This document shows positions 5,257 through 6,410 of a stretch of DNA of 6,410 bases, one piece after another (position 1 is the stretch's first letter; every line of letters starts with the position of its first letter). Location of the stretch: positions 1 through 6,410 of the forward strand of contig CASEPJ010000049.1 in the NCBI GenBank assembly GCA_949289715.1, read 5' to 3'. The DNA comes from an uncultured Clostridia bacterium. GTDB taxonomy: Bacteria; Bacillota; Clostridia; Christensenellales; CASEPJ01. The position numbers and the translations under genes are program-made. Under the pieces are notes generated by a model. That model saw nothing but the letters and a program-made list of their open reading frames with translations. It was not told where the DNA came from and did not search any database.

Positions 5257-5867
5257 AAAATATTTACAATATCTTCGAAAACCTTATCTATATCCTGTCC
5301 TCCGTCGATATTTTTAAGCAAATTTTTAGAGGAATAGTATTCTATCAAAGGTTTCGTTTGGTTTTCATAAACCTGAAGTCTTGAATTTACAGTTGCTATA
5401 TTATCGTCATCTCTTTGATAAATTTCTCCGCCGCATTTTTTGCAAGCTTTATCAGAATAAGTAGATATATGATAAGATTCTCCGCAATCTCTGCAAATTC
5501 TTCTGCCGGTCAATCTATCCGCCAATTTTTTTAAATCGATATCAAGATTAATTACGGCATCAATTTTTGTTATTTTGGAAAGAGCCTCCGCTTGAGCAAG
5601 TGTTCTGGGGAATCCGTCTAAGAGATATCCTGCTTTACAGTCAGCCTCTTTCAAACGATTTTCCACTATTTCCACAACAACTTCGTCGGGCACAAGCTGC
5701 CCTTTATCGATATAGCTCTTCGCTTTTAATCCTACAAGAGTTCCTTCCTTTATGTTTTTACGGAAAATATCTCCTGTGGATATATGCGGTATTTTGTATT
5801 TTTCAGCAATCCGCACAGCTTGGGTGCCTTTTCCGGCACCTGGTGCACCAAGTAGAATAATATTCAT
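5253..5867 (-). CDS. adk: adenylate kinase, zinc-LID form
   Basis: Adenylate kinase catalyses ATP + AMP = 2 ADP in the cytoplasm and balances adenine nucleotides. The product has 204 residues, slightly shorter than the usual 212-217. The P-loop is GAPGAGKGT (7-15), followed by the AMP-binding region (HISTGDIFR, 28-36) and DGFPRT (84-89). The LID begins after GRRIC and carries four cysteines, C125, C128, C142 and C145, forming a structural zinc site typical of Gram-positive enzymes; the loop between the cysteine pairs is a few residues short. QRDDD (151-155) closes the LID. The ATG has AGGTGA upstream. The gap from secY is 11 bases, and the last four bases overlap map. This secY-adk-map order is typical of Bacillota. 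Confidence 0.98.
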   Translation of the reverse strand: MNIILLGAPGAGKGTQAVRIAEKYKIPHISTGDIFRKNIKEGTLVGLKAKSYIDKGQLVPDEVVVEIVENRLKEADCKAGYLLDGFPRTLAQAEALSKITKIDAVINLDIDLKKLADRLTGRRICRDCGESYHISTYSDKACKKCGGEIYQRDDDNIATVNSRLQVYENQTKPLIEYYSSKNLLKNIDGGQDIDKVFEDIVNIL

Positions 5868-5878
5868 TATTTCACCTG

Positions 5879-6410
5879 TTATTTCATATTTTTAAGGAAA
5901 CCTTTATAGTTTCTCATTGTTAACTGTGTTTCTAAAGCGGTATTTATTTCCATAGCAACGGAAACTACAATCAATAATCCTGTTGCCGTAAACGCATTTG
6001 AAAGTCCGGAACTTCCTGCAATCAATATAAACAGGAAAGTAGGCACGGTAGCTACGAATGCAAGGAAAATAGCTCCAAACAATGTCAATCTATTATTAAT
6101 TCTCGACAGATAATCGGTAGTGGGTTTACCCTGTCTTATACCGGGTATAGAACCGCCTTGCGATTGAATGCTTTTAGAAATCTCATCGGGCTTAAATTGA
6201 ATGGAAGCATAGAAAAATGCAAATAAAATAATCAGCACGACAGATACGATATAATAAATTACAGTACCTGTACCAAACCATTGCGCCCAAAAAGCATAAA
6301 ATTTACCGTTAGGCCAAAAAGATGCAATTAGCTGCGGAAATGCCAACAGTGAGAAAGCAAAAATTATAGGTAATACGCCGGAAGAGTTAACTTTAATAGG
6401 TATAATTTGA
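5879..6410 (-). CDS. secY: protein translocase subunit SecY, C-terminal part, N-terminus cut by window edge
   Basis: SecY is the channel subunit of the SecYEG translocon, which exports proteins across, and inserts them into, the cytoplasmic membrane. The frame is open to the right edge, and 176 C-terminal residues are visible of about 430 expected. The visible part starts QIIPIKVNSSGVLP, a typical SecY periplasmic-loop/TM7 region. Membrane segments are seen at about residues 9-30 (TM7), 48-70 (TM8), 106-129 (TM9) and 138-158 (TM10), counted from the visible start. The cytoplasmic loop between TM8 and TM9, which contacts SecA and the ribosome, has GGSIPGIRQGKPT (85-97), where many relatives have GIRPG. 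A short basic tail ends NYKGFLKNMK. The stop is TAA, 11 bases before adk. Confidence 0.97.
   Translation of the reverse strand, partial: QIIPIKVNSSGVLPIIFAFSLLAFPQLIASFWPNGKFYAFWAQWFGTGTVIYYIVSVVLIILFAFFYASIQFKPDEISKSIQSQGGSIPGIRQGKPTTDYLSRINNRLTLFGAIFLAFVATVPTFLFILIAGSSGLSNAFTATGLLIVVSVAMEINTALETQLTMRNYKGFLKNMK

Noticed and set aside
5567..5860. Plus-strand frame of 97 codons opposite adk
   Set aside because: Antisense shadow of the P-loop half of adenylate kinase.
1..6410. Mobile element, CRISPR array, tRNA/rRNA gene, or a new defence or biosynthetic system
   Set aside because: No spaced direct repeats, transposase or integrase motifs, tRNA-like cloverleaf or rRNA stretches were seen; nearly all bases belong to known housekeeping genes.

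Overview
The window is a stretch of bacterial chromosome from an AT-rich organism, most likely a member of the Bacillota and probably of class Clostridia. Four things point there: the gene order secY-adk-map-(KOW protein)-infA-rpmJ-rpsM-rpsK-rpsD-rpoA-rplQ; an L14e-like KOW protein between map and infA; strong AGGAGG-type ribosome binding sites before most genes; and zinc-binding forms of S4, L36 and adenylate kinase. TGA, TAG and TAA are all used as ordinary stops, so the code is standard. Genus and species cannot be read from this piece.

Everything that looks like a real gene is on the minus strand, so transcription runs from high to low coordinates. From the right edge: the C-terminal 176 residues of secY (5879-6410, cut by the window end), adk (5253-5867), map (4510-5256, 4-base overlap with adk), a small KOW/L14e-like RNA-binding protein (4215-4502), infA (3993-4214, starting on the base after the KOW stop codon), rpmJ (3836-3952), then a 158-base gap, then rpsM (3303-3677), rpsK (2896-3288), rpsD (2260-2880), rpoA (1267-2220) and rplQ (743-1249). 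An 11-bp hairpin with a U-rich tail at 699-732 ends this transcription unit. After it lies a 16S/23S-type pseudouridine synthase gene of the RsuA/RluB family (1-640, cut by the left edge).

This is the distal part of the classical spc/alpha ribosomal protein region. SecY (protein export), adenylate kinase, methionine aminopeptidase, initiation factor 1, ribosomal proteins L36, S13, S11, S4 and L17 and the RNA polymerase alpha subunit are made together from one or a few transcripts. The tight spacing (0-40 bases, one overlap) supports co-transcription and translational coupling.

The two gaps over 100 bases hold most of what is not routine. The 158-base rpmJ-rpsM gap contains several inverted repeats, including two interleaved helices that could form a pseudoknot, and a small hairpin that puts the rpsM Shine-Dalgarno core in its loop. 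Its position just before rpsM matches that of the S4-regulated alpha leader of E. coli, so it is a candidate autoregulatory leader, though unproven. The 102-base rplQ-rluB gap holds the terminator, overlapping inverted repeats and a possible promoter; the rluB start has no visible Shine-Dalgarno. No mobile element, CRISPR array, tRNA, rRNA or defence-type system was seen. This is essentially a housekeeping region.
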